A stretch of 64,000 bases of DNA from Chitinimonas sp036961565 (GCF_036961565.1 NZ_JBAMDD010000009.1:1-64000); one strand, 5' to 3'. Numbered from the stretch's first letter, positions 34,005 to 43,597 are shown. The notes: a model not told the origin generated them from the sequence alone. A program made the numbers and translations.

Positions 34005-35392
34005 TGGCCCTGCCAGGTCGAGCCAGCCTGGCCTTGCGGCTGGTAAGCCTGTTTTCGGCTGGTTCCGCCATCATCATGGCCCTGGTGGGCTACACCCTGT
34101 ACCACGCCCTGGGTATGCAGCTGGATGAGCGCGATACCGCCGAGATCAATGGCAAGACCGAAGTCGTACAGCATCAGCTGGCTGCCATCCCCCGCGCTGA
34201 TGCCCTGGCCGAGCATGTCGGCAAGCTGCGCGAAATTACTGTGGGGCACCCCCATCTCAGCATAGGGCTACGCTCGGGCTCTATCTGGCTACTGCCGCCG
34301 CAGCCCTTGGTGCGCCGGGCGATACAAGGTGCGGCACTCCCTCCTGAGGGGCGCATCGTCACCTTGGAAGAGAGCGGGACGCGCTGGTGGGTGCGGCGCA
34401 TCACCCATCATTGGGCTACCCCCCAACCGGCCAGCCTTGACGCCTATGTGGCCGTCGAAGTGACCGAATCACAACGCATATTGCACTCGCACAGACTGGT
34501 GGCCTTGCTGGTCGTCGTACTCGGCACCCTTTTCAGCGGCCTGCTGGCCTATTTTGTGGCCCGCCGAGGTCTGGCGCCGCTACACCAGCTGGCAGCACAG
34601 GCCGAACTGCTTACGGCCGAACAACTGGGTGCGCCGTTGGATGTGGAGCGGGCACCGGGCGAGGTGCGTGGCGTAGTCGAAAGCCTGAACCGCATGTTGG
34701 CACGGCTGCATGAAAGCTTTCGCAGCCTGGAGCAGTTCTCCGCCGACATTGCCCACGAGCTGCGCACCCCGCTGAACAACCTGATGCTGCAGACCCAGGT
34801 CACCCTAAGCCGCCCACGCGACGCAGATAGCTACCACGAAGCGCTACTCTCCAATCTGGAAGAACTGGAACGGATGCAGCGCATGGTGCTGGACATGCTG
34901 TTTCTGGCACGCGCAGACCGCGGCATGCTGACCTTGCAGCGCCAGGCGTTGGATCTGCGTGCAGAGGCCGACAGCCTTGCCGAGTTTTTCGAGCTGGCCG
35001 CCTCCGAGCGCCACCAGACCATCACGGTAACGGGCGCGGCCACAGTGTGGGGCGACCGCCTGATGGTACGCCGGGCCCTGACCAATCTCCTGTCCAATGC
35101 GGTGCGCTACGCCCCGCTTGAGGCCGCCATCAGTATTACGCTGGAGGCCAGCGCCAGTGGGGCCAGCGTTACGGTGTCCAATCCCGGCCCGCCTATCCCC
35201 CCCAACGAACTGCAGCACCTGGTCACCCGCTTTGCCAGGGGCGATGATGCCCGCAGCCGCGACACTGACGGCGTGGGCCTGGGACTGGCTATCGTGGATT
35301 CCATCATCCGCCTGCACCAGGGCGAGATGACGATCAGCAGCGCATCAGGGCATATTGGGGTTTGCTTGCGTTTTCCCGCCTATGCCGCTTGA
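34001..35392 (+). CDS. Heavy-metal sensor histidine kinase
   Basis: A 463-residue kinase of the CusS/CopS class. First membrane helix at residues 12-33, a periplasmic sensor domain of about 130 residues, second helix about 168-188 (LVALLVVVLGTLFSGLLAYF), HAMP, HisKA with His252 in FSADIAHELRTPLNN, then HATPase with N-box LTNLLSNAVRYAP and G-box GVGLGLAIVDSI. It should phosphorylate the neighbouring response regulator when periplasmic copper or silver rises. Start overlaps the regulator stop by 4 bp. Confidence 0.92.
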   Translation: MMALPGRASLALRLVSLFSAGSAIIMALVGYTLYHALGMQLDERDTAEINGKTEVVQHQLAAIPRADALAEHVGKLREITVGHPHLSIGLRSGSIWLLPPQPLVRRAIQGAALPPEGRIVTLEESGTRWWVRRITHHWATPQPASLDAYVAVEVTESQRILHSHRLVALLVVVLGTLFSGLLAYFVARRGLAPLHQLAAQAELLTAEQLGAPLDVERAPGEVRGVVESLNRMLARLHESFRSLEQFSADIAHELRTPLNNLMLQTQVTLSRPRDADSYHEALLSNLEELERMQRMVLDMLFLARADRGMLTLQRQALDLRAEADSLAEFFELAASERHQTITVTGAATVWGDRLMVRRALTNLLSNAVRYAPLEAAISITLEASASGASVTVSNPGPPIPPNELQHLVTRFARGDDARSRDTDGVGLGLAIVDSIIRLHQGEMTISSASGHIGVCLRFPAYAA

Positions 35393-35481
35393 CGCCGTCA
35401 GCAAGGCGGCGAGGCAGGTACGCTGCCAGCGAGCGATCCTTATATCCTGACTCTGGGGTGCATCTCCGTTGAGTACCAGAC

Positions 35482-35775
35482 TCACTGCTGCAAAGGCTTG
35501 ACCTGCACATTACCGCGCTCGGCGGCAGCCTTGGCCGCAGCTTCATCTGCAGCGGCTTTGGCGGCTGCCTCTTCGGCTGCCTTGTCCTTGCTGGCTGCCT
35601 CTACCGCCCAGCTACCAGCTTTCACCACGCCCTTGCCGGTCGCGATGGCTACGTCGGCTGTCACTTCCACCGCAGTAGCGGCGAGGCTCACTGCTGTGCC
35701 GGCCACGCTGATGACAGCGCAACCACCCAGGCTGCCTATGATGGCGAACAGCCCTATCCAACGTGCTAATTGCAT
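35482..35775 (-). CDS. Small lipoprotein with Ala/Lys-rich tail
   Basis: A 97-residue predicted lipoprotein with lipobox SLGGC (Cys19). The mature protein has a hydrophobic Ala/Val-rich stretch (VISVAGTAVSLAATAVEVTADVA) typical of NF038104-like small lipoproteins, and an Ala/Glu/Lys-rich helical tail (AAEEAAAKAAADEAAAKAAAE). GGGAAG lies before the ATG at 35775; a longer frame reaches 35811 but would destroy the signal peptide. Located 23 bp after the quinone reductase gene on the same strand. Function unknown. Confidence 0.7.
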   Translation of the reverse strand: MQLARWIGLFAIIGSLGGCAVISVAGTAVSLAATAVEVTADVAIATGKGVVKAGSWAVEAASKDKAAEEAAAKAAADEAAAKAAAERGNVQVKPLQQ

Positions 35776-35798
35776 ACTTGCTTCCCGAGTTGCCTGCT

Positions 35799-36794
35799 TC
35801 AATCGATGCACAATACCACTTTGCCACAGTTGCGGTTGTCTTCCAGATAGCGGTGTGCCTGGGGGGCATCGGCCCAGGCGAAGGTCTGGTCCAGCGTTAG
35901 TTTGATCTCACCTGCTGCCAGTGCAGGTAGCACTGTGTCGCGCAGTGCAGCGGTCAGGCTGGCCTTTACTTGGGCCGGCTGCGGCCGCAGCGTAGAGCCG
36001 CGCACCGATAGCCGCTTCACCAACAGCCGGCCGATATCGAGTTGCGCCCCTGCGCCCCCCATCAAACCAATGACCACCAATCTGCCATCGGGTTTCAGGC
36101 TGGCCAGGTTGCCATCCAGATAGGCACCGCCTATGCAATCCAGTATCAGCTCCACACCACCCAGTGCTTTGACCTCGGCGGCAAAATCTGCTGTGCGGTA
36201 GTTGATGGCCAGGCGTGCGCCCAGGCTGCGGCAGTAGGCAGCTTTCGCCTCGCTACCCACCGTGGCGATGGCGCTGGCGCCCAGCAGCTTGGCCAGTTGT
36301 ATGGCCGCCGCGCCCACGCCACTGGCGCCTGCATGCACCAGTATCGTTTCCCCGGCCCGCAGGCCGCCGAGCACCACAAGGTTGAGCCAGGCGGTCATCC
36401 AGGCTTCTGGCAGGCTGGCTGCAGCTTCGACGCTGAGCCAGTCAGACCGTAGCACGGCGCAGTCGGCAGCTAGCACGGTATATTGGGCATAGCCGCCGCC
36501 GGCCACCAGGCCGAACACCGCATCGCCCACGGCAAACCCAGTAACGCCCTCGCCCAGCGCAGCGACTTCGCCCGCCACCTCCAGGCCCAGTATGGGCGAT
36601 GCACCTGGCGGGGCCGGGTAGCGCCCTTCTCGTTGCACGATATCGGCGCGGTTGACGCCGGCAGCCTGCACGCGCACCAGTAATTGCCCAGCAGCCGGTA
36701 TCGGTGTGGTGGTAGTCCCCATACATAGCGTATCGGCGCCACCGGGCGCGGTTTGCAGTAGCGCACGCATGGTGGCTGGCGGTGGCATGCTCAT
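35799..36794 (-). CDS. NAD(P)H quinone oxidoreductase, zinc-free MDR family
   Basis: A 331-residue medium-chain dehydrogenase/reductase of the QOR/PIG3 type. The N-terminal GroES-like domain shows VRVQAAGVNRADIVQREGRYP and a GLEVAGEV motif; the Rossmann domain contains HAGASGVGAAAIQLAKLLGA. No zinc-binding Cys cluster is seen, fitting quinone oxidoreductases that use NADPH. Substrate cannot be assigned. The first ATG overlaps the zapE stop by ATGA, so the two are translated together; an internal ATG (MRALLQ) is a possible second start. Confidence 0.9.
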   Translation of the reverse strand: MSMPPPATMRALLQTAPGGADTLCMGTTTTPIPAAGQLLVRVQAAGVNRADIVQREGRYPAPPGASPILGLEVAGEVAALGEGVTGFAVGDAVFGLVAGGGYAQYTVLAADCAVLRSDWLSVEAAASLPEAWMTAWLNLVVLGGLRAGETILVHAGASGVGAAAIQLAKLLGASAIATVGSEAKAAYCRSLGARLAINYRTADFAAEVKALGGVELILDCIGGAYLDGNLASLKPDGRLVVIGLMGGAGAQLDIGRLLVKRLSVRGSTLRPQPAQVKASLTAALRDTVLPALAAGEIKLTLDQTFAWADAPQAHRYLEDNRNCGKVVLCID

Positions 36795-37951
36795 GTCAGT
36801 GCCACACTCATGGCGGCGTCCTTTACCTTGCCGGCCTCATGCGGCAAGGACAGGTAGTCGGTAGATTGCATCTCGGTCAAGCGGCTGGCGGTGCGGAAGA
36901 ACTCATGGGCAAAGCTGCCTTCGGTGTAGATAGCCTCGGCTTCGGTCTGGGCCGAGATGATCAACTTGACCCGGTAGTCGTAGAAAACATCGACCAGCCA
37001 GGTGAGCCGCCGTGCGGCCGATGCCTCCTTGGCGGTCAGCACTGGCACATCAGACAGGATGACGGTGTGGTACTGCCGTGCCAGCCATAGATAATCGGTT
37101 TGTGAGCGCGGGCCATCGCACAGTTCCTTGAAGCTGAACCACACCACCCCAGGTGCGTGGCGCAGGGCCGTCACCTTGCGCTCCTCTATCACCATCTCGC
37201 AGGGCAGGTCGGATGCCGTAGCCAGCTTGCTGAAGATGCTGGCCAGTTCCCTGTCGGTATCGGGCGTGATGGGGGTGAGATACGTGCGCGCCTGGGTCAG
37301 AGTGCGCATACGGTAGTCGTTGCCGCCATCGACATTGACGACCTCCACATGCTGCTTGAGCAAGGCGATGGTGGGCAGGAAGTTATGGCGCTGCAGACCA
37401 TTGGGGTAGAGGTCATCCGGCGCATAGTTGCTGGTGGCCACCAGCACGGTGCCCAGGTCGAACAAGTGGGTGAACAAGCGGCCCAGTATCATGGCGTCAG
37501 CAATGTCCGAGACATGGAATTCGTCGAAGCACAGTACGCGTGTATGTCTGGCAATGTTGGCGGCCACGGTGGCCAGCGGGTCGGTTTCGTTCTTCAGCGC
37601 GCGCAGGCCATCGTGCACCTCTTGCATGAAGTGGTGGAAATGCAGCCTGCGCTTGCGCTTATAGGGCAGGCAGGCAAAGAAGCCATCCATGAGAAAGCTC
37701 TTGCCGCGTCCTACCCCGCCCCAGAAATACAAGCCCTTGGGCACATCGGGCGAGGGCAGCAGGCTGCGGCCGAACAGCCGGTCGCGCTTGCGCTTGAATT
37801 CCAGCAGGTCGTCGTACAGGCGCTGCAGGTGGCGTATGGCGTTTTCCTGCGATGCATCGCGCTGGAAACCTTCTTGCCCTGCGGCGGCCTCATACCACTG
37901 TAATGGTGGTGTGCCAGGCTGGATATGGGCGGTGAATACGTGTTGCGACAT
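36791..37951 (-). CDS. zapE: Cell-division ATPase ZapE (AFG1 family)
   Basis: A 386-residue AAA-like ATPase with Walker A GGVGRGKS (residues 78-85), Walker B CFDEFHVSDIADA and the AFG1/ZapE block MILGRLFTHLFDLGTVLVATSNY. In Gram-negative cells ZapE destabilises FtsZ polymers late in division or under stress. Length is normal. The gene is first of a two-gene unit with the quinone reductase gene, and is divergent from phaB with about 315 bp between. Confidence 0.93.
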   Translation of the reverse strand: MSQHVFTAHIQPGTPPLQWYEAAAGQEGFQRDASQENAIRHLQRLYDDLLEFKRKRDRLFGRSLLPSPDVPKGLYFWGGVGRGKSFLMDGFFACLPYKRKRRLHFHHFMQEVHDGLRALKNETDPLATVAANIARHTRVLCFDEFHVSDIADAMILGRLFTHLFDLGTVLVATSNYAPDDLYPNGLQRHNFLPTIALLKQHVEVVNVDGGNDYRMRTLTQARTYLTPITPDTDRELASIFSKLATASDLPCEMVIEERKVTALRHAPGVVWFSFKELCDGPRSQTDYLWLARQYHTVILSDVPVLTAKEASAARRLTWLVDVFYDYRVKLIISAQTEAEAIYTEGSFAHEFFRTASRLTEMQSTDYLSLPHEAGKVKDAAMSVALT

Positions 37952-38266
37952 GGCGGACTTTGGTTGGCGCGATAAAACCGATTATAACTGTGACGCAAGC
38001 ACGCACGCTCCCCGAAGCCTGGGTTCGTACGCGTGCAGGCAACCCTAGCAGGAAGTTCTTGGGCCTGCCATAACTGCTAGGGCGGCACACAATTCGCTTG
38101 AGCTGGCCGGCACGACTGGGAAAATGGGATATCGGGAGGTAGCTGCAAGACCTGACGTAACGACTCGTATATATTGGGGACTGGCCGCAGCCGGGTGGCA
38201 GCGATGCACACCCTCAAACCTAATAACGCGGCCATTCCAAGCACGCAAACTCAGGAGAAAGCCAAC
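37952..38266. other. Divergent zapE/phaB intergenic region
   Basis: 315 bp between the zapE start (minus) and phaB start (plus). It holds the AGGAG ribosome site of phaB (38253-38257) and a stretch with an AT-rich ATATATT near 38171. No gene or clear promoter could be fixed. Confidence 0.4.
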
Positions 38267-39001
38267 ATGGCCAGAATCGCACTCGTCACCGGCGGCATGG
38301 GCGGTATCGGAACCGCCATCTGTCAGAAACTCGCCGACGCGGGGCACACCGTAGTCACCACCTACAGCCGGCCAGGCAAGGAAGTTCAATGGCTAGCCGA
38401 CCAGAAGGAAAAGGGCTACACCTTCCACGCCTATCAATGTGATGTGGCCGACTATGAATCCTGCCAGGCACTTGCCGCCCGCATCAGCGCGGAAGTCGGC
38501 CCGGTTGATGTGCTGGTCAACAATGCCGGCATCACCAAGGACACCACCTTCCGCAAGATGAGCAAGGTGGACTGGGATGTGGTCATGCGTACCGACCTGG
38601 ATTCCATCTTCAACGTCACCAAGCCCTTTATCGACGGCATGACCGACCGCAGCTTCGGCCGTGTCATCAATATCTCCAGCATCAATGGCCAAAAAGGCCA
38701 GTTCGGCCAGACCAACTACTCGGCAGCCAAGGCCGGCATGCATGGCTTTACCAAGGCCCTGGCACAGGAAGTCGCCAAGAAGGGCGTCACGGTCAACACC
38801 GTCAGCCCAGGCTATATCGCCACCGAGATGGTCATGGCAGTCAAGGAAGAAATCCGTCACGCCATCATTTCCGGCATCCCGGTCAACCGCCTGGGCCTGC
38901 CGGAAGAAGTCGCCGACCTGGTGGTTTATCTGGCTGGTGACAAATCCGGCTTCATCACCGGCTCCAATATCGCCATCAACGGCGGCCAGCATATGTACTA
39001 A
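38267..39001 (+). CDS. phaB: Acetoacetyl-CoA reductase PhaB
   Basis: A 244-residue short-chain dehydrogenase that reduces acetoacetyl-CoA to (R)-3-hydroxybutyryl-CoA with NADPH, for polyhydroxyalkanoate synthesis. Seen: nucleotide motif TGGMGGIG (8-15), NNAG (85-88), catalytic Ser138, Tyr151 and Lys155 (NISSINGQKGQFGQTNYSAAK). The QFGQTNYSAAKAGMHGFTKALA block is characteristic of PhaB rather than FabG. AGGAG lies 9 bases before the ATG at 38267. A strong terminator follows. No phaC/phaA partner lies in the window. Confidence 0.93.
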   Translation: MARIALVTGGMGGIGTAICQKLADAGHTVVTTYSRPGKEVQWLADQKEKGYTFHAYQCDVADYESCQALAARISAEVGPVDVLVNNAGITKDTTFRKMSKVDWDVVMRTDLDSIFNVTKPFIDGMTDRSFGRVINISSINGQKGQFGQTNYSAAKAGMHGFTKALAQEVAKKGVTVNTVSPGYIATEMVMAVKEEIRHAIISGIPVNRLGLPEEVADLVVYLAGDKSGFITGSNIAINGGQHMY

Positions 39002-39075
39002 GCGCCGCGCCAGCCGCGACAGGTACGCTGGCTCTGCCAGACCGTTTCAGTACCTGTCGTAAACGCTGAGGTAGC

Positions 39076-39103
39076 AAGGGGTGCATGGCACCCCTTTTCA
39101 TTT
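39076..39103 (+). terminator. Intrinsic terminator after phaB
   Basis: AAGGGGTGC (39076-39084) and GCACCCCTT (39088-39096) form a perfect 9-bp stem with a 3-base loop, followed by TTCATTT. Canonical in shape, about 75 bases after the phaB stop. Confidence 0.8.
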
Positions 39104-39147
39104 ACATGGCCGCAGATATACGCCGCAGCGCAGGGGTCTTGCAATGA

Positions 39148-39175
39148 TTGTGCTTATAAATCAGTTACATAATTA
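39148..39175 (+). promoter_or_regulatory. Candidate promoter of map
   Basis: TTGTGC (39148-39153), a 16-bp spacer and TAATTA (39170-39175) in an AT-rich island between the phaB terminator and map. The match is partial, so this is a weak prediction. Confidence 0.3.
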
Positions 39176-39250
39176 TTTCCAAATTGCCCACCCCCGCATC
39201 AGGCGGTATCCTTCCGCTTTGAACCGAACTTGAATGAACAGCGCCCTGCC

Positions 39251-40066
39251 ATGACCATCGTCATCAAGACTCAGGAAGACATCGAGAAAATGCGTATTGC
39301 CGGCCGGCTGGCCAGCGAAGTGCTCGATTACATCACCCCCTTCGTCAAGCCGGGCGTAACGACGCTGGAATTGAACCGTCTGTGCCATGAATACATGGTC
39401 AATGTGCAAGGCACCATCCCGGCGCCACTCAACTATTGCCCACCGGGTTATACCCCCTACCCGGCCGCCATCTGCACCTCGGTCAACCAGGTGATCTGCC
39501 ATGGCATACCCAACGACAAGCCGCTCAAGAACGGCGATGTGGTCAATCTGGATATCACCGTCATCAAGGATGGCTACCACGGCGACAACAGCCGCATGTA
39601 TGAGGTTGGCACCGTTGCCTCCCATACCCGCCGCCTGAGCCAGGTAACCTATGAATGCATGTGGTTAGGCATAGAGCTGGTCAAGCCGGGCGCCCGCCTT
39701 GGCGATATCGGTGCCGCCATTCAGCGCCATGCCGAGAAGAACGGTTACTCGGTGGTGCGCGAATTCTGTGGTCACGGCATAGGCAAGAAGTTCCATGAGG
39801 AGCCACAGGTGCTGCACTACGGCAAGCCGGGCACTGGCGTGGAACTGAAGGCCGGCATGATCTTCACCATCGAGCCTATGATCAACGCTGGCAAGAAGGA
39901 CATACGCTCCATGCCCGACGGTTGGACCATAGTCACCAAGGATCGCTCCATCTCTGCCCAGTGGGAACACACCATACTTGTGACCGAGACCGGCTATGAA
40001 GTGCTGACCCAGTCCGCTGGTTCACCAGCCAAGCCGGCCCTGCTCTCAGCGCCGGTCACCGCCTGA
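39251..40066 (+). CDS. map: Methionine aminopeptidase, type I
   Basis: A 271-residue enzyme that removes the N-terminal Met from new proteins. The five metal ligands are present: Asp101 (VNLDIT), Asp112 (GDNS), His175 (CGHGIG), Glu208 (TIEPM) and Glu239 (QWEHT). Length fits E. coli Map with a slightly longer C-terminal tail. ATG at 39251 is preferred to an in-frame TTG at 39230; neither has a strong ribosome site. A terminator follows; glnD is two genes downstream, a frequent arrangement in proteobacteria. Confidence 0.95.
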   Translation: MTIVIKTQEDIEKMRIAGRLASEVLDYITPFVKPGVTTLELNRLCHEYMVNVQGTIPAPLNYCPPGYTPYPAAICTSVNQVICHGIPNDKPLKNGDVVNLDITVIKDGYHGDNSRMYEVGTVASHTRRLSQVTYECMWLGIELVKPGARLGDIGAAIQRHAEKNGYSVVREFCGHGIGKKFHEEPQVLHYGKPGTGVELKAGMIFTIEPMINAGKKDIRSMPDGWTIVTKDRSISAQWEHTILVTETGYEVLTQSAGSPAKPALLSAPVTA

Positions 40067-40087
40067 CAGGCCAGGCATGCCACACAG

Positions 40088-40111
40088 AGACGCCGTTTAG
40101 CGGCGTCTTTT
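40088..40111 (+). terminator. Intrinsic terminator after map
   Basis: AGACGCCG (40088-40095) and CGGCGTCT (40101-40108) form a perfect 8-bp stem with loop TTTAG, ending in a run of T. It is 21 bases after the map stop. Confidence 0.8.
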
Positions 40112-40235
40112 GCATTTGCGGCACATGCCAGCGCAAATACAGGGTAAACGGGCAGCGCCGGAATATAAAACCGGCCGCCGTCGGCACCGTCTATGCTGCT
40201 TTCAAAGCTAAAAAGACTGCCCTGGAGGATAAGCC

Positions 40236-40685
40236 ATGCTGGTTCCCATCGACCTGGCGGATGCGTTGCTCGCCGCCGAGCTTTTGCAGCTGCAGCGCCT
40301 GGCCTACCGCCAGGAAGCCGAACTGATTGGCTACCCCGACCTGCCACCGCTCAAGGAAGGCCTGCCCGAGTTGATGGATAGTGGCGAAACCATGCTGGGT
40401 TGGCGTGTAGATGGCGAATTGCAGGGCGCCATTGGTTTTATCGAGGACGGTGATGGCATCCTGATCTGCCGCCTGGTGGTATCACCTGCTGTGCAGCGCC
40501 GAGGGGTAGCGGTGCAACTGGTCAATGCCGTGCTCGATTGGGTAGGGGCGCAGCCGCTGCGTGTCTCCACTGCGGCTGCCAATGCCCCTGCCCTGGCCTT
40601 GTACGCCAAGCTGGGCTTCAAGCCGGTGCGCACTTCTCAAACGCCTGATGGGCTGGCACTGGTCAGCCTCTTGCACACCGGCTGA
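40236..40685 (+). CDS. GNAT family acetyltransferase
   Basis: A 149-residue single-domain GNAT. The N-terminal helices are followed by LGWRVDGELQGAIGFIEDGDGILICRLVVSPAVQRRGVAVQLVNAVLDW, with the acetyl-CoA loop QRRGVA, and a C-terminal LALYAKLGFKPVR. The substrate cannot be inferred. GGAGG lies before the ATG at 40236. It stands between map and glnD without overlap. Confidence 0.87.
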   Translation: MLVPIDLADALLAAELLQLQRLAYRQEAELIGYPDLPPLKEGLPELMDSGETMLGWRVDGELQGAIGFIEDGDGILICRLVVSPAVQRRGVAVQLVNAVLDWVGAQPLRVSTAAANAPALALYAKLGFKPVRTSQTPDGLALVSLLHTG

Positions 40686-40834
40686 GCGGCCCTGGCCTAT
40701 AGCGCACCATCCAATAGGAAGCATGGCGAGGGTCTAGCTCAAGGGTGCGTTGTGCGAGTGAAGGCGAAGGGCTGGCACCCGGCTTGCCCGGGCGCCAGCG
40801 CCACACTTATCTGCGCTTTAACGCAGACAAGCTC

Positions 40835-43474
40835 ATGACAAACCCCGAAATGGTTTCCTATCCGCACCAAAGCGGCGAAGATGGCAACAAGCTTCCCGAT
40901 ATCACCGCCATGAACGCTCCGCTCTCCATTCCTGACCTCAAACGCAAGCTGCACGGTGCCCGTACCGCCTTGTATGCCGACTACTGCGACCCAGAGCTGG
41001 CCGGTAGCCTGCTGGAAGCCGATGCGCGTTTGGTGGATCAGTTCCTGATCGAGCGCTGGCGCGAGCAGCAGATGGACCCGCAGGCCGCCCTGATTGCCGT
41101 GGGCGGCTACGGTCGTGGGCAACTGTTCCCCGGTTCGGATATCGACCTGCTGTTCCTGCTGCCGGAAGGTGCCAGCCAGCCTTTGCTGGACAAGGTGGAA
41201 AACCTGATCGGTCTGCTGTGGGATCTGGGCCTGGAGGTTGGCCACAGCGTGCGCACCCTCAGGGAATGCATGGAAGAGGCCGGGCGAGACATTACCGTGC
41301 AGACCACGCTGCTAGAGACCCGGCTGTTGTCGGGTTCCGGTGCGGCCTACAGCGAGCTGATGGAACAGGTGTTCAAGCGCCTCGACCCCAGAGCCTTCTT
41401 CGAAGCCAAGTTGCTGGAACAGCAGCAACGACATGAGCGCCACCAGGGCTCGGTCAACAAGCTGGAACCCAATGTCAAAGAGGCGCCAGGTGGCCTGCGC
41501 GATCTGCACCTGCTGCTGTGGCTTGCGCGCGCTTGCGGCATTGCCAGTGACTGGAGCGGCCTGCACAAGGCCGGCATGCTGACCGGGCAGGAAATGCGCA
41601 AGCTCAAGCGCGCCGAGAAGATGCTCTGGTCCTTCCGTATTGCCCTGCACCTGGCTGCAGGCCGGCGCGAAGACCGCATCCTGTTCGATTTCCAGAACGC
41701 TCTGGCCAAGCGCTTTGGCTATGCCGACACCAGCGCAGCCCGTGCCAGCGAGCAGCTGATGGCGGTCTATTATCTGTCTGCCCGTATTGTCGCCCAACTG
41801 CAGCCGTTGATCCTGCAGGCCCTGCGTCGCACACTCTATGGCCGCGCCCAGTTGGAGATACAGCCCATCAACGAGCGCTTCGTGGCTCGTGGCCACCTGC
41901 TGGAGATCGCCAATCCCGAGGTTTACGAGCAGACCCCATCGGCCATACTGGAAACCTTTCTGGTCCTGCAGCAGCACCCCGAGCTCACCGCCATCGGCGC
42001 CGATACCCTGCGTGCGCTATGGCACGCCCGCCCCCGTATCAACGCCACCTTCCGGCGTGACCCGGCCAACAAGGCGCTGTTCATGGAAATCATGCGCCAG
42101 CCTTGGGGCACCACCCGGGTCATGCGCCGCATGAACCAGTACGGCGTACTGGGCCGCTATATTCCGGCTTTCGGCAAGATAGTCGGCCGCATGCAACACG
42201 ACCTGTTCCACGTCTATACCGTGGACGAGCATATCCTCATGGTGCTGCGCAATCTGCGCCGCTTTGCCACACCTGCCTTCAATCACGAATACCCCGCCTG
42301 CTCGCAGCTGATCGAAGCCTTCGAGCGCCCCGAAGTGCTCTATCTGGCGGCCTTGTTCCACGATATAGGCAAGGGACGCGGTGGCGATCATTCGCAGCTG
42401 GGCAAGGTCGATGCCCGTGAGTTCTGCGTCAGCCACGGCCAGAGCAAGGAAGACACTGATATGGTGGCCTGGCTGGTGGAACACCACCTGACCATGTCCA
42501 GCGTAGCGCAGAAGCAGGATGTGTATGACCCCGATACGGTAGCAGCCTTTGCCCAGATCGTCCGCGATGAGCGCCACCTCAATGCGCTTTACCTGCTGAC
42601 CGTGGCTGATATCCGTGGCACCAGCCCCAAGGTGTGGAACGCCTGGAAAGCCAAGCTGCTGGAGGACCTGTTCCGTGCCACCCGCCGCTACCTGACCGGC
42701 GAAACACTCAACGCCAACGATGCCCTGTACGAGCGCCGCAACGAGGCCGAAAGCCTGATGCGCCGCCATGGCCTGCGCGATGATGCCCATTTGCCGTTCT
42801 GGAAAACACTGGACCCAGTCTACTTCCTGCGCCACGACGCCCCAGAGATCGCCTGGCATGGCCGGGTCTTGTGGGGTCGATTCGATAACGACGAGATCAC
42901 CATACGGGCCCGCCCCGCCGAGGCCGATGGCGGCCTGCAGGTGCTGGTCTACTGCCCCGACCGGCCCGATCTGTTCGCCCGCATCTGTGCCTTCTTCGAG
43001 CGCGCCGGCTACAGCATCTTCGACGCCAAGATCTACACCACACTCAAGGGCTACGCACTCGACAGTTTCTATGTCCATGTCGCCGATGGCCGCGATATTG
43101 ATTACCGCGACCTGGTAGGCTACATCGAGTATGAGCTGGCCCAGCTCATCATCCGCGATGACCCGCTGCCACCACCCCTAAGCGGCCGCGTCAGCCGCGT
43201 GCTCAAGCACTTCCCGCTGCCACCGCAAGTATTGATACGGCAGGACGACAAGCAGAAGCTGCACATCCTCTCGCTGATCGCCGGCGACCGCCCAGGCCTG
43301 CTCTCCCGCATCGCCCGGGTGCTCTCCAGGCACGCCATCGCCATCCACTCCGCCAAGATCATGACACTGGGCGAGCGCGCCGAGGATACCTTCACTATCT
43401 CGGGCAATGCCCTGGCCGATCCCAAGAGCCTGGTGAGGCTGGAGGCGGACTTGATGGAGACTTTACGGGTTTGA
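40835..43474 (+). CDS. glnD: Bifunctional PII uridylyltransferase/uridylyl-removing enzyme GlnD
   Basis: An 879-residue enzyme that adds or removes UMP on PII proteins and so senses glutamine. The nucleotidyltransferase motif is GGYGRGQLFPGSDIDLLF (about residues 90-107). The HD hydrolase motif lies around HVYTVDEHI (about 458) and LFHDIGKGRGGDHS (about 507). Two ACT domains close the protein (about 702 and 807; LIAGDRPGLLSRIARVLSRH). The start is uncertain: ATGs at 40835, 40850 and 40910 are in frame and none has a good ribosome site. A hairpin follows the stop. Confidence 0.94.
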   Translation: MTNPEMVSYPHQSGEDGNKLPDITAMNAPLSIPDLKRKLHGARTALYADYCDPELAGSLLEADARLVDQFLIERWREQQMDPQAALIAVGGYGRGQLFPGSDIDLLFLLPEGASQPLLDKVENLIGLLWDLGLEVGHSVRTLRECMEEAGRDITVQTTLLETRLLSGSGAAYSELMEQVFKRLDPRAFFEAKLLEQQQRHERHQGSVNKLEPNVKEAPGGLRDLHLLLWLARACGIASDWSGLHKAGMLTGQEMRKLKRAEKMLWSFRIALHLAAGRREDRILFDFQNALAKRFGYADTSAARASEQLMAVYYLSARIVAQLQPLILQALRRTLYGRAQLEIQPINERFVARGHLLEIANPEVYEQTPSAILETFLVLQQHPELTAIGADTLRALWHARPRINATFRRDPANKALFMEIMRQPWGTTRVMRRMNQYGVLGRYIPAFGKIVGRMQHDLFHVYTVDEHILMVLRNLRRFATPAFNHEYPACSQLIEAFERPEVLYLAALFHDIGKGRGGDHSQLGKVDAREFCVSHGQSKEDTDMVAWLVEHHLTMSSVAQKQDVYDPDTVAAFAQIVRDERHLNALYLLTVADIRGTSPKVWNAWKAKLLEDLFRATRRYLTGETLNANDALYERRNEAESLMRRHGLRDDAHLPFWKTLDPVYFLRHDAPEIAWHGRVLWGRFDNDEITIRARPAEADGGLQVLVYCPDRPDLFARICAFFERAGYSIFDAKIYTTLKGYALDSFYVHVADGRDIDYRDLVGYIEYELAQLIIRDDPLPPPLSGRVSRVLKHFPLPPQVLIRQDDKQKLHILSLIAGDRPGLLSRIARVLSRHAIAIHSAKIMTLGERAEDTFTISGNALADPKSLVRLEADLMETLRV

Positions 43475-43487
43475 GTGCTCAGTGCTG

Positions 43488-43514
43488 CCGCTTGCCTGGG
43501 GGAATGGCAAGCGG
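43488..43514. terminator. Hairpin after glnD
   Basis: CCGCTTGCC (43488-43496) and GGCAAGCGG (43506-43514) form a perfect 9-bp stem with a 9-base loop, 14 bases after the glnD stop, between convergent genes. No T-run follows. Confidence 0.5.
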
Positions 43515-43597
43515 TATGGGTGCCCTGCCTGCGTTCGTGCAGTTTCAGGCTGGAGTAATCAGGTTTTTGCCGGGTGGTTGCACATTCCGCTTGAAGC

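Noticed and set aside
36791..37951. ZapE considered as the missing sheath ATPase
   Set aside because: It is an AFG1-family single-AAA protein with cell-division context and lacks the two AAA modules and N-domain of ClpV.
42017..43078. 353-codon frame opposite glnD
   Set aside because: Entirely inside glnD on the other strand; composition is that of a shadow frame.
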